Assembly: GCA_016185015.1 (NCBI GenBank)
Contig: JACPOI010000029.1
Location: 1-41,646, forward strand
Direction of reading: 5' to 3'
Length of the DNA: 41,646 nucleotides
Origin: Burkholderiales bacterium
GTDB lineage: Bacteria; Pseudomonadota; Gammaproteobacteria; Burkholderiales; Burkholderiaceae_C
Shown in pieces: positions 26,496 through 34,481 of the stretch. Both the position numbers and the translations under genes were made by a program. The notes beneath the pieces are model-generated. The model was not told the origin of the DNA. It made no database searches and saw only the letters and a program-made list of their open reading frames with translations. Within the stretch, counting starts at the first letter, position 1; the number at the start of each line of letters is the position of its first letter.

Positions 26496-27280
26496 ACACC
26501 GTGGCCGCGCCGCTGGACGTCAAGCTGATGAACATGACCGCAACGGTCCTGTTCGTGGGCCTGCTCGTCTATGGCGCCGTGGCCACGACGCGCTGGGTGG
26601 TGCGCCTGCCGGCGTTTGACATCAAGGGCATTGTCGTGAGCGGCGATGTGGCCCACAACAACGCGCTGACGCTGCGCGCCAACGTGGCGCCGCGCCTGGC
26701 GGGCACCTTCTTCAGCATCGACCTGGCGCGCGTGCGGGCCGCCTTTGAGTCCGTGCCCTGGGTGCGCCAGGCCGTGGTGCGCCGGGAATTCCCGAACCGT
26801 CTGCAGGTGGCATTGCAGGAGCACCAGGCCGTCGCCTACTGGGGCAAGGAGGGTGAGTACCGCCTGATCAACAGATTTGGCGAAGTGTTCGAGGCCAATG
26901 TCGATGAGGTGGATCAGGATGCGCTGCCCAGCCTGAACGGACCCGAAGGGCAGGGCGCCGAGGTGCTGGCGATGTTCCGCGTGCTGCAGCCGCTGTTTGC
27001 ACAGATGGAGCTGCCGGTCGATGCGCTGGTCTTGTCCAGCGGCGGCAGCTGGCAGTTGCGCCTGGACACCGGCGCCGAGATTGAACTGGGGCGTGGCAGC
27101 ACGCCCGACATCGTGGCCCGTGTGCAGCGGTTCCTGAAGACCCTGACGCAGGTCACGTCCCGTTATGCACGGCGCCCGAATGCCGTGGAGTCGGCGGACC
27201 TGCGTCATGACAACGGTTACGCCATCCGGTTGCGCGGCGTCAGTACCACCGCGCCCACCGCCGTGACGGCCAAGAAATAA
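26492..27280 (+). CDS. ftsQ: Cell division protein FtsQ
   Basis: The protein has 262 residues from the ATG at 26492. The frame is open upstream through ddl and the repeat, but those codons are not FtsQ-like. A short cytoplasmic tail leads to one transmembrane helix (about 14-34, TATVLFVGLLVYGAVATTRW). The periplasmic POTRA domain follows (FDIKGIVVSGDVAHNN, then LARVRAAFESVPWVRQAVVR), and then the FtsQ beta-domain (YWGKEGEYRLINRFGEVFEA). It recruits FtsB/FtsL and links early and late divisome proteins. Its initiation region is formed by the long element; GTGGGGGC is the only purine-rich run nearby. Confidence 0.94.
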   Translation: MNTVAAPLDVKLMNMTATVLFVGLLVYGAVATTRWVVRLPAFDIKGIVVSGDVAHNNALTLRANVAPRLAGTFFSIDLARVRAAFESVPWVRQAVVRREFPNRLQVALQEHQAVAYWGKEGEYRLINRFGEVFEANVDEVDQDALPSLNGPEGQGAEVLAMFRVLQPLFAQMELPVDALVLSSGGSWQLRLDTGAEIELGRGSTPDIVARVQRFLKTLTQVTSRYARRPNAVESADLRHDNGYAIRLRGVSTTAPTAVTAKK

Positions 27281-27309
27281 GCGAAAGACGAAAGCAGCAG
27301 GTAAACCAT

Positions 27310-28539
27310 ATGGCAAAAGAATACAAGGACCTGGTCGTGGGACTGGACATCGGAACCGCCAAGGTCATGGTGGTGGTGGCCGAGGTGTTGCCTGGCGGCG
27401 AGCTGAAGCTGGCCGGCCTGGGTGTGGCGCCGAGCAACGGCATCAAGCGCGGCGTGGTCGTGAACATTGACGCCACGGTGGCCAGCATCCAGCAGGCGCT
27501 GCGCGAGGCCGAGCTGATGGCCGACTGCAAGATCACCCGGGTCTACACCGGCATCACCGGCAGCCACATACGCGGCATCAATTCCAGCGGCATGGTGGCG
27601 GTGAAGGACCGCGAGGTGACCGCCACCGACGTGGCCCGTGTCGTCGAGACGGCCAAGGCCATCAACATCTCCACCGACCAGCGCCTGTTGCTGGTGGAGC
27701 CGCAGGAATTCATCATCGACGGCCAGGATGTGCGCCAACCGATTGGCATGAGCGGCATCCGCCTGGAGGCCAAGGTGCACATCGTGACCGGCGCCCAGAG
27801 CGCGGCGGAAAACATTCTCAAGTGCGTGCGCCGCTGTGGCCTGGAGGTGGAGCACCTGATGCTGAACCCGCTGGCCAGCAGCCTGTCGGTGCTGACCGAG
27901 GACGAGCGCGAACTGGGTGTGGCCCTGGTCGACATTGGGGCCGGCACCACCGACATCGCCATCTTCACCAACGGCGCCATCCGCCACACGGCGGTGATCC
28001 CGATTGCCGGCGACCTGATCACCAGCGATATCGCCATGGCGCTGCGCACACCGACCAAGGACGCCGAGGACATCAAGGTCGAAAGCGGCCACGCCAAGCA
28101 ATTGCTGGTGGACCCTGAAACGCAAGTGGAAGTGCCAGGACTGGGCGACCGCGGCCCGCGCATGCTGAGCCGCCAGGCGCTGGCCGGCGTCATCGAGCCG
28201 CGCATCGAAGAGATTTTCAGCCTGGTCAACCAGGTCATGCGCGAGTCGGGCTACGAGGAGGTGCTGTCCTCCGGCATCGTGCTCACCGGTGGCAGCTGCA
28301 TCATGCCCGGCATGGTGGAGCTGGGCGAGGACATCTTCCTCAAACCCGTGCGCCGCGGCATACCCAAGTATTCCAGTGCGCTGGCCGACATGGTCGCCCA
28401 GCCGCGCGCGGCCACCGTCATGGGGCTCTTGGAAGAGGCGCGCATGGCACGCCTGCGGGGCTACAAGGTGTCGCAGAAGAACGGTTCGATGAAGACCGCC
28501 TTCAGCTCCGTCAAAGACTGGTTTATCGGGAACTTCTGA
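27310..28539 (+). CDS. ftsA: Cell division protein FtsA
   Basis: The protein has 409 residues and is an actin-like ATPase that anchors FtsZ to the membrane. It shows LVVGLDIGTAKVMVVVAEVL (phosphate 1), the 1C-domain region GVAPSNGIKRGVVVNIDATV, LVDIGAGTTDIAIF (phosphate 2) and GIVLTGGSCIMPGMVEL (adenosine motif). The C-terminal amphipathic tail (MKTAFSSVKDWFIGNF) fits the membrane-targeting helix of the family. AGCAGGT precedes the ATG at 27310. It is followed by a 217-bp gap containing a long element before ftsZ. Confidence 0.97.
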   Translation: MAKEYKDLVVGLDIGTAKVMVVVAEVLPGGELKLAGLGVAPSNGIKRGVVVNIDATVASIQQALREAELMADCKITRVYTGITGSHIRGINSSGMVAVKDREVTATDVARVVETAKAINISTDQRLLLVEPQEFIIDGQDVRQPIGMSGIRLEAKVHIVTGAQSAAENILKCVRRCGLEVEHLMLNPLASSLSVLTEDERELGVALVDIGAGTTDIAIFTNGAIRHTAVIPIAGDLITSDIAMALRTPTKDAEDIKVESGHAKQLLVDPETQVEVPGLGDRGPRMLSRQALAGVIEPRIEEIFSLVNQVMRESGYEEVLSSGIVLTGGSCIMPGMVELGEDIFLKPVRRGIPKYSSALADMVAQPRAATVMGLLEEARMARLRGYKVSQKNGSMKTAFSSVKDWFIGNF

Positions 28540-28541
28540 TC

Positions 28542-28700
28542 ATGCGGACCAACACCACAATGAGCGCCGCCGGGCCGTCCCAAGGCGCGAAGGCCCCCTC
28601 GGGGGGCAGCGCAGCACGCGCAGCGGCAAGCGTGGGGGCGCGTGCCAGCCCCCATTGGCGATGGCGATGTATCGACCCGCCGTCACGGGTGGGTCCTTAA
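28542..28700 (+). other. Possible 52-codon ORF through the ftsA-ftsZ repeat
   Basis: An ORF from the ATG at 28542 to the TAA at 28698 reads [20 protein letters not shown] and continues through the element in its usual open frame. It begins three bases after the ftsA stop, mirroring the leader ORF before ftsQ. It ends 56 bp before ftsZ. There is no strong ribosome-binding site, and expression is doubtful. Confidence 0.25.
28566..28639 (+). repeat. Long dispersed element, copy 5 (ftsA-ftsZ gap)
   Basis: This is a plus-orientation copy: GCCGCCGGGCCGTCCCAAGG, a GGCCCCCTCGGGGGGC hairpin and AAGCGTGGGGGCG. Downstream, 28690-28756 is unusually AT-rich and probably holds a ftsZ promoter, though I could not fix its boxes. 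Confidence 0.92.
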
Positions 28701-28756
28701 ATAAGAACTATCGGCAACTGCATTTGAAATATCGTATTGAAAACAAGGAGAACCAC

Positions 28757-29986
28757 ATGGCCATCGAAATGATTGAAGAAGAGGCGTTTAACCAAGGCAC
28801 ACAGATCAAGGTGATTGGCGTGGGCGGTGGCGGCGGCAATGCCGTGGAGCACATGATTTGTTCCGCCGTCGGTGGGGTGGAATTCATTACCGCCAACACG
28901 GACTCCCAGGCGCTGTCGCGCAGCACGGCGCACAAGACCATCCAACTGGGCATCGGCGGCCTGGGTGCTGGCAGCAAGCCCGACAAGGGGCGTGAGGCCG
29001 CGTTGCTGGCCGAAGCCGACATCCGCACCGCCATCGAAGGCGCGCACATGCTGTTCATCACCGCCGGCATGGGCGGTGGCACCGGCACTGGCGCTGCCCC
29101 GGTGATCGCCCGTGTCGCCAAGGAAATGGGCATCCTGACGGTGGGCGTGGTGACCAAGCCATTCGACTTCGAAGGCGGCCGCCGCATGAGCAATGCCGAC
29201 GCTGGCCTGACCGAGCTGGAAGCCAATGTCGATTCGCTGATCGTCGTGCTCAACGAGAAACTGCTCGAAGTGCTGGGCGACGATGTGTCGCAGGACGAAG
29301 CCTTTGCCCATGCCAATGACGTGCTGAAGAACGCCGTCGGCGGGATTGCCGAAATCATCAATGTGCCCGGCCATGTGAACGTCGACTTCGAAGACGTGCG
29401 CACCGTCATGGGTGAGCCCGGCAAGGCCATGATGGGTACCGCGCTGGCCAACGGCCCGGACCGTGCCCGCATCGCCGCAGAGCAGGCCGTGGCCTGCCCG
29501 CTGCTGGAAGGCATCGACCTGTCCGGTGCCAAGGGCGTGCTGGTGCTGATCACGGCGGCCAAGGGTTCGCTGAAACTGAGCGAGTCCAAGCTGGCCATGA
29601 ACACCATCCGCGCCTACGCCTCGCCCGACGCGCATGTCATCTACGGCACCGCCTACGACGACGCACTGGGTGACGACATTCGGGTGACCGTGGTCGCCAC
29701 CGGCTTGTCCCGCCACGGCGTGCGCCGCACGGCGCCTCCGCTGCAGGTCCTGCGCACGGGGACCGACAACGTGCCATTCCAGGTGCCCACGCTGAACAAC
29801 GCCGTGGGTGGCCCGGCCATGGCCAGTGCCGCTCCCGTGGGCATTGCACAGCCCGATTACGCCGGCATGGGTACACCGGCCGTCTGGCGCGGCCGTACCT
29901 CGGCCGCGGCCAAGGTCGATGCGCTGTCCAACGGCGGCATGGATGACTACGAAATCCCTGCGTTCCTCCGAAAGCAGGCGGATTGA
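28757..29986 (+). CDS. ftsZ: Cell division GTPase FtsZ
   Basis: The protein has 409 residues from the ATG at 28757, six bases after AAGGAG; the frame upstream is not FtsZ. The tubulin-like GTPase domain has IKVIGVGGGGGNAVEHM, the signature GMGGGTGTGAAPVIA, and the T7/catalytic NVDFEDVRTVM region. A linker of about 70 residues leads to the conserved C-terminal peptide DYEIPAFLRKQAD that binds FtsA and other partners. It polymerises into the Z ring. The gene is bracketed by long elements in opposite orientation (28566-28639 and 29988-30069). Confidence 0.98.
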   Translation: MAIEMIEEEAFNQGTQIKVIGVGGGGGNAVEHMICSAVGGVEFITANTDSQALSRSTAHKTIQLGIGGLGAGSKPDKGREAALLAEADIRTAIEGAHMLFITAGMGGGTGTGAAPVIARVAKEMGILTVGVVTKPFDFEGGRRMSNADAGLTELEANVDSLIVVLNEKLLEVLGDDVSQDEAFAHANDVLKNAVGGIAEIINVPGHVNVDFEDVRTVMGEPGKAMMGTALANGPDRARIAAEQAVACPLLEGIDLSGAKGVLVLITAAKGSLKLSESKLAMNTIRAYASPDAHVIYGTAYDDALGDDIRVTVVATGLSRHGVRRTAPPLQVLRTGTDNVPFQVPTLNNAVGGPAMASAAPVGIAQPDYAGMGTPAVWRGRTSAAAKVDALSNGGMDDYEIPAFLRKQAD

Positions 29987-29987
29987 T

Positions 29988-30069
29988 GTTGCCCCCACGG
30001 TCGCCCATTGCATGTGGCTCCCTGCCCCCCACGGGGGCCGCAGTCGCCTTGGGGCGGCCCGGCGGCGAC
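29988..30069 (-). repeat. Long dispersed element, copy 6 (ftsZ-lpxC gap)
   Basis: This minus-orientation copy starts one base after the ftsZ stop: GTTGCCCCCACGG, then CCTGCCCCCCACGGGGGCC, then GGGGCGGCCCGGCGGC. It occupies most of the 95-bp ftsZ-lpxC gap and ends 12 bp before the lpxC GTG. Its central hairpin could attenuate or stabilise the ftsZ transcript (inference). Confidence 0.88.
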
Positions 30070-30081
30070 TAAAATAATCGA

Positions 30082-31005
30082 GTGCTCAAACAACGAACGC
30101 TCAAATCCCTGACCCGCGCCGTGGGTGTGGGGCTGCACAGCGGGCAGCGCGTGGAACTCACGCTGCGGCCCGCGCAGCCGGATACCGGCATCGTGTTCCG
30201 GCGCGTGGACCTGCCGGTGCCGGTGGACATTCCGGTGTCGGCGCCGTCGGTGACCGACACGCGCATGGCCTCCACGCTGTCCAGTGGCGATGCCAAGGTG
30301 CAGACCGTTGAGCACCTGATGTCGGCCTGTGCCGGCCTGGGGCTGGACAATCTGTACGTGGACATCACGGCGGAAGAGATTCCGATTCTGGACGGCTCGG
30401 CCGCCTCCTTCGTGTTCCTGCTGCAGAGCGCCGGCATCGAGCTGCAAAACGCACCCAAGCGCTTCATCCGGATCAAGCGCCCGGTGGAGGTGCGCGAAGG
30501 CGAAGGCCCCAACCTGAAGTGGGCGCGCCTGGAGCCCTACAACGGTTACAAGCTCAGTTTTGAAATCGTGTTCGACCACCCGGCGGTGGATTCCACCGGC
30601 CAGCGGGTGGAGTTCGACATGGGCAAGGATTCCTACTCGCGTGACATTGCGCGCGCCCGCACCTTCGGCTTTACCAAGGATGTGGAAATGATGCGCACCA
30701 ACGGGCTGGCCCTGGGCGGTGGTCTGGACAATGCCATCGTCATGGACGACTACCGGGTTCTCAATGCCGAAGGCCTGCGCTACGACGACGAGTTCGTCAA
30801 GCACAAGCTGCTGGATGCGATTGGTGACCTGTACTGCGTTGGCAAGCCCCTGCTGGCCAGCTACAGCGCCTTCCGCTCCGGCCACGCGCTAAACAACAAG
30901 CTGTTGCGCGAACTGCTGGCCCACGCGGACGCCTGGGATGTCGTCACTTTCGACGACGAGAGCCAGGCGCCCAGTGGCTTTGCGCAACTGGCGCGCGCCT
31001 GGTAG
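30082..31005 (+). CDS. lpxC: UDP-3-O-acyl-GlcNAc deacetylase LpxC
   Basis: The protein has 307 residues and a GTG start at 30082 ([21 protein letters not shown]). It catalyses the committed step of lipid A synthesis and is zinc-dependent. The visible zinc and catalytic segments are [10 protein letters not shown], with Glu and the first His ligand, and [12 protein letters not shown], with the second His and Asp ligands. The catalytic His lies in [13 protein letters not shown]. Other landmarks are [14 protein letters not shown] and [13 protein letters not shown]. It closes the dcw cluster, as in most proteobacteria. Confidence 0.97.
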   Translation: MLKQRTLKSLTRAVGVGLHSGQRVELTLRPAQPDTGIVFRRVDLPVPVDIPVSAPSVTDTRMASTLSSGDAKVQTVEHLMSACAGLGLDNLYVDITAEEIPILDGSAASFVFLLQSAGIELQNAPKRFIRIKRPVEVREGEGPNLKWARLEPYNGYKLSFEIVFDHPAVDSTGQRVEFDMGKDSYSRDIARARTFGFTKDVEMMRTNGLALGGGLDNAIVMDDYRVLNAEGLRYDDEFVKHKLLDAIGDLYCVGKPLLASYSAFRSGHALNNKLLRELLAHADAWDVVTFDDESQAPSGFAQLARAW

Positions 31006-31028
31006 TCCACGTCCGGGTCACGGCAAGC

Positions 31029-31205
31029 ATGCCATTCCTGCGCTGGCTGATCCTGCTACTACTGCTTAGTGCGGCGGTGTCGTTTGCCTGCTTTGCCGTG
31101 ACGGGGCAGGTGCGATTCAAACGATACGGTCTCACGGTCCTGAAGTGGACCATGGCCGGTGCGTTTGTATTCTTCGGCGTGCTGATCCTGGAGCGCATCG
31201 TCTAG
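31029..31205 (+). CDS. Small two-helix membrane protein
   Basis: The protein has 58 residues: ATG at 31029, TAG at 31203. It begins MPFLRWLILLLLLSAAVSFA and ends FVFFGVLILERIV. Two hydrophobic segments (about 3-24 and 42-54) flank a short basic loop (QVRFKRYGLTVLKW), so the loop is probably cytoplasmic. It lies 23 bp after lpxC on the same strand and converges with ruvC. I do not recognise a family. Codon choice and the clean hydrophobic pattern suggest a real gene. A role in the envelope is only inferred from position. Confidence 0.6.
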   Translation: MPFLRWLILLLLLSAAVSFACFAVTGQVRFKRYGLTVLKWTMAGAFVFFGVLILERIV

Positions 31206-31219
31206 CGCTTGGATCCGGG

Positions 31220-31768
31220 TCAGCGACTCCGCCCCGCCCGGTAATTCCCGCCAACTTTTCCGCCCAGCCCGCCGGCCTTGGCCAGGCGCGCCATCGCGGT
31301 ACCTGCATGCGCGTGGGTGATGGCCAGCCCCAGCGCGTCGGCCGCGTCCGTGCCGGGCAGACCCGGCAGGCTCAAGAGGCGCTGCACCATGGACTGGATC
31401 TGCGCTTTGTCGGCCCGTCCATGGCCGGTGACCGCCTGCTTCATCTGCAGGGCCGTGTACTCGGCCACCGGCAGATCGCCGGTCACCAGGGCCGTGATGC
31501 ATGCGCCGCGGGCCTGGCCCAGCAGCAGCGTGGACTGCGGGTTGACGTTGACGAACACGATTTCGACACAGGCGCAATCGGGTTCATAGCGGCGCACCAC
31601 CTCGCCAATGCTGTCAAACAGCACCTTCAGCCGCTGCGGCAGTGCACCGGTGTCCAGGTGCTGGGTGCTGATGGTGCCGCTGGCCACATAGCGCAGGGCC
31701 GCTCCCTCGACGTCGATCACGCCAAAGCCGGTCGTGCGCAGGCCGGGATCAATGCCGAGGATTCGCAT
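31220..31768 (-). CDS. ruvC: Holliday junction endonuclease RuvC
   Basis: The protein has 182 residues from the ATG at 31768 ([20 protein letters not shown]); the frame extends upstream only as overlap with the preceding gene. It resolves Holliday junctions as a dimer with RuvAB. The acidic catalytic residues are D7 (GIDPG), E69 (CVEIVFVN), D141 and D144 ([12 protein letters not shown]). It starts one base after the stop of the cytidylyltransferase-like gene, so it is the third gene of the plsC-cdsA-ruvC operon. ruvA and ruvB are not in the window. The C-terminus ([12 protein letters not shown]) is short and basic. Confidence 0.96.
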   Translation of the reverse strand: MRILGIDPGLRTTGFGVIDVEGAALRYVASGTISTQHLDTGALPQRLKVLFDSIGEVVRRYEPDCACVEIVFVNVNPQSTLLLGQARGACITALVTGDLPVAEYTALQMKQAVTGHGRADKAQIQSMVQRLLSLPGLPGTDAADALGLAITHAHAGTAMARLAKAGGLGGKVGGNYRAGRSR

Positions 31769-31769
31769 G

Positions 31770-32768
31770 CTAGACGCCGAAGTACCACCTGGCGGAGTGG
31801 AAGAACACCGGGGCCGCAAAGCACAGCCCGTCCACGCGGTCCAGCAGACCGCCGGCACCGGTGACCGACTCGCCTTGGCTGCCCCAGCTGGGAATGCCGC
31901 GATCCCGCTTCAGTGCCTTCATGACCAGATGCCCCAACGAGCCTGCCATGCAGGCCACAAAGGCCGCGGCAAAGGCCGTGCCCGGCACCCAGGGGGTGAT
32001 GCCGGCCAGCAGTGCGCCCATCAGGCTGCCGGCCAGCACGCCCAGGCCCCAGCTATCCCAGTTGAAACTCTGGCTGATGGCCGGCGCCACCGGCGGGCGC
32101 GGCCGACGCCGCGATGCAAAATGCTGGGTCAGCATGCAGACCTGCACCACCAGCACCAGGAAGAACACCAGAAAGGCGTTACGGTTGTCGTAGCCAGGGA
32201 ACTTGAGCAGCAACAACGCTGGTACATGGCTCATGCCGTAGATGCAGACCATGATGCCCCACTGCAGCTTGGCGTTGCGCTCCAGAAAGCGCACCGGGTC
32301 ATTGGCCAGCGCGCTGGCCAGTGGCAGGGCCAGGAACACGTAGACCGGTATGAAAACGGTGAACAGGTCGAAGTGACCATTGCCTATGAGGCCATACTGC
32401 GTGGGCAGGACCACAAAAAAAGCCAGCACCAGGCTGCGGTGGTCGCCCAGGCGGGTGGGTGACAGCGTCAGAAACTCGCGCAGGCAGAAGAACGATACGA
32501 ATCCGAACAGCGTCAGCGCCACCCAGTCGCCGGCCACCCAGCCAATCCAGAACACCAGCAGCATCAGCCAGCTGGTGCGGATGATGGCGTCCACCCAGCG
32601 GTGCTCCTTGTGCTGCCGTTCGGCGTCAGGGCCATCGCCGCGTTCCCGCACGGAGTACAGAAAGGACACCACGCTGGCCAGCAGCAGCAGGCCGAACACG
32701 ATGATGAACAGCGTGCCGATCTGCTGGGTCGGGGTCAGGTTTTTGAGGTAGTAGTACATCTGAAACAT
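31770..32768 (-). CDS. CdsA-like phosphatidate cytidylyltransferase
   Basis: The protein has 332 residues with about eight transmembrane helices. The first is [20 protein letters not shown]. The C-terminal signature of CTP-transferase family 1 is present in variant form: [12 protein letters not shown], then [20 protein letters not shown], whose GG-x-x-DRxD core binds CTP and metal. It would make CDP-diacylglycerol from phosphatidate and CTP in the membrane. It sits 9 bp after a plsC-type acyltransferase, which makes phosphatidate. It may be a secondary CdsA paralogue (YnbB-like), because the housekeeping cdsA usually lies in the frr-uppS-dxr cluster. No symbol is given for that reason. Confidence 0.82.
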   Translation of the reverse strand: MFQMYYYLKNLTPTQQIGTLFIIVFGLLLLASVVSFLYSVRERGDGPDAERQHKEHRWVDAIIRTSWLMLLVFWIGWVAGDWVALTLFGFVSFFCLREFLTLSPTRLGDHRSLVLAFFVVLPTQYGLIGNGHFDLFTVFIPVYVFLALPLASALANDPVRFLERNAKLQWGIMVCIYGMSHVPALLLLKFPGYDNRNAFLVFFLVLVVQVCMLTQHFASRRRPRPPVAPAISQSFNWDSWGLGVLAGSLMGALLAGITPWVPGTAFAAAFVACMAGSLGHLVMKALKRDRGIPSWGSQGESVTGAGGLLDRVDGLCFAAPVFFHSARWYFGV

Positions 32769-32777
32769 GGCCAGGTC

Positions 32778-33389
32778 TTAGACGTCGCGCAGCGCCACCA
32801 CGGCGGCGCGGGCGCGTTCCAGAAAGACCTTGCGGTCTTCACCGTCGCCGAGTTGCAGGGGCGCACCAAACGTCACCGAGCACAGCACCGGCACAGGCAC
32901 CACCTCGCCCTTGGGCAATACGTGCTGCACATTGTTGATCCAGGCCGGCACCAACACGACATTCGGAAACTTGAGCGCCAGGTTGTACAGACCGGCCTTG
33001 AACGGCTGCGGCTCACCGGTGAAGCCGCGCGTGCCTTCGGGGAACAGGATGATGGAGTCGCCGTTTTGCAGCGCCTCGAACAGCGGCTCCAGCGGGTCCT
33101 CGTCGGAGCTGCGGTCGCGCGAGACGTAGATCACGTTGAACACCGCCGTGGTCAGCCATTGCTTGAAGGGTGTCTTGGTCCAGTAGTCCTTGGCGGCAAT
33201 GGCCCGCGTCACGCTGCGCAGTTCCTGGGGCAGCGCCGCCCAGATCATCACCAGGTCGGCGTGGCTCTGGTGGTTGGCAAAGTAGATGCGTTGCTCGGCC
33301 TTGGGCGGGCAGCCATGCCAGCGCGCCTGTGAGCCGGTCAGCACGCGGATCAGCCCAAGCAGAAACAGACTCATGATCTTGGCAAGCAT
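32778..33389 (-). CDS. PlsC-like 1-acylglycerol-3-phosphate acyltransferase
   Basis: The protein has 203 residues with an N-terminal hydrophobic helix (MLAKIMSLFLLGLIRVL). Family motifs are HX4D as NHQSHADLV (motif I), FNVIYVSRDR (motif II), ILFPEGTRG (motif III) and VPAWINN (motif IV region). It would acylate lysophosphatidate to phosphatidate, feeding the adjacent cytidylyltransferase-like enzyme. ATG codons at 33389 and 33374 are both possible starts, and neither has a strong ribosome-binding site. It is short compared with E. coli PlsC (245 residues), though this size is common. The gene-free repeat block lies directly upstream. Confidence 0.88.
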   Translation of the reverse strand: MLAKIMSLFLLGLIRVLTGSQARWHGCPPKAEQRIYFANHQSHADLVMIWAALPQELRSVTRAIAAKDYWTKTPFKQWLTTAVFNVIYVSRDRSSDEDPLEPLFEALQNGDSIILFPEGTRGFTGEPQPFKAGLYNLALKFPNVVLVPAWINNVQHVLPKGEVVPVPVLCSVTFGAPLQLGDGEDRKVFLERARAAVVALRDV

Positions 33390-33740
33390 GGCTGCGATGA
33401 TACAGAGCTACATGACGTTTTCTTTGTGGGTGCTTATGCGCTCGGGGTCTGCCGGTTTGCGCTGGATGCGGAGGCTGGGTGCTCTACTGCGCTCATGTCC
33501 CCCGGCCGCAAGCGGCCTCCTCTTTTACTTCGCTCCGCAGAGCACCCAGCCCCCGCATCCGGGACGGCGGGTGCTCAGAGGTATTTCCAAGTGCGTGGGG
33601 GCTTGAGCGTGAACGCCTACGACCGTAGCAGAAGGCCAAGGGCGTATGCCAGAGCGAGGTAAAGGAGGAGGCCGAAGGCCGGGGGACACGAGCGCCGGCA
33701 TGCGCCCTTGGCCTTGTGCGGACCGAGGCAACCAACCCCG
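33390..33740. repeat. Gene-free block with three inverted-repeat pairs
   Basis: No protein-like frame exists in these 351 bp. Pair 1: 33464-33485 (GGATGCGGAGGCTGGGTGCTCT) with 33539-33560. Pair 2: 33496-33534 (TGTCCCCCGGCCGCAAGCGG, then CCTCCTCTTTTACTTCGCT) with 33653-33688. Pair 3: 33634-33650 (GGCCAAGGGCGTATGCC) with 33697-33713. Each pair is nearly perfect over 17-39 bp. The block lies between the starts of plsC and the end of mtgA, both on the minus strand. It looks like a complex dispersed palindromic element. Whether it is transcribed, or ends the mtgA transcript, cannot be told. Confidence 0.75.
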
Positions 33741-34481
33741 TCAAGGCAGCTGCGCACTCCCCATCCGCCCCACAATCACGTCCGCCCGGCTGGCCAGATA
33801 GCCCGAGTTGGGCAGCTTCTCGTAATAGCGGGGACGCGGCAACATCACCGCCAGCCGTGCTGCTTCAAAAGAGCCGAGTTGTGAGGCCGGCTTGTGGAAG
33901 TAATGCTGGGCCGCTGCCTCGGCGCCGAACACGCCTTCACCCCACTCCACGCTGTTGAGATAAATCTCCAGAATGCGCTGCTTGGTCAGCAGGTGCTCCA
34001 GCATCAGCGTCAGCACAAATTCCTGGCCCTTGCGCACCAGCGTGCGCTCGCCGGACAGGAACAGGTTCTTGGCCAGTTGCTGGGTGATCGTCGAGCCGCC
34101 AACGATCTTGGGCGGCTTGGGCGCGGGTTTGCCGGGTTTGACGGGCAGCTTTTGCGCAGCCGCCTTTTGCTCGGCCTTGGCGTTTTTCTCCCAGGCCTTC
34201 TCCAGCGCGTCCCAGTCCACGCCCTCGTGGTTGGTGAAGCCGTCATCCTCGGAGGCGATCACCGCGCGCTTGAGGTGGTCCGAAATCTGGCTGTACGGCA
34301 CCCACTGCTGGCGCCAGCGCAGATTGCCCTTTTCATTGGCAATGCGCCAGGCCTCGGAGCGCTGGAAACTGGTGGATTGCGGTGCCACCACGGCCATCAT
34401 GGCGATGCGCGCCACGAAGAACAACTGCAGCGCCACCAGCGCCATGGCCAGCAGGGCCAGCCAGCGGAGCAGCGCCTTCAT
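33741..34481 (-). CDS. mtgA: Monofunctional peptidoglycan glycosyltransferase MtgA
   Basis: The protein has 246 residues, with one N-terminal transmembrane helix (about 8-35) and a GT51 domain. Motifs are ASEDDGFTNHEGVDW with catalytic Glu78, GGSTITQQLAKNLFLSGERT, RKGQEFVLTLMLE with the second acidic region, and ILEIYLNSVEWGEGVFGAEA. It polymerises lipid II in the periplasm without transpeptidation. A Lys/Pro/Ala-rich insert (KLPVKPGKPAPKPPK) lies just before GGSTITQQL, where shorter family members have only a few residues. The start overlaps the stop of the TonB-like gene (ATGA). Confidence 0.95.
   Translation of the reverse strand: MKALLRWLALLAMALVALQLFFVARIAMMAVVAPQSTSFQRSEAWRIANEKGNLRWRQQWVPYSQISDHLKRAVIASEDDGFTNHEGVDWDALEKAWEKNAKAEQKAAAQKLPVKPGKPAPKPPKIVGGSTITQQLAKNLFLSGERTLVRKGQEFVLTLMLEHLLTKQRILEIYLNSVEWGEGVFGAEAAAQHYFHKPASQLGSFEAARLAVMLPRPRYYEKLPNSGYLASRADVIVGRMGSAQLP

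Noticed and set aside
23444-30069. Long repeats as a CRISPR array
   Set aside because: Copies are kilobases apart, lie in both orientations and inside genes. There are no regular spacers and no cas genes.
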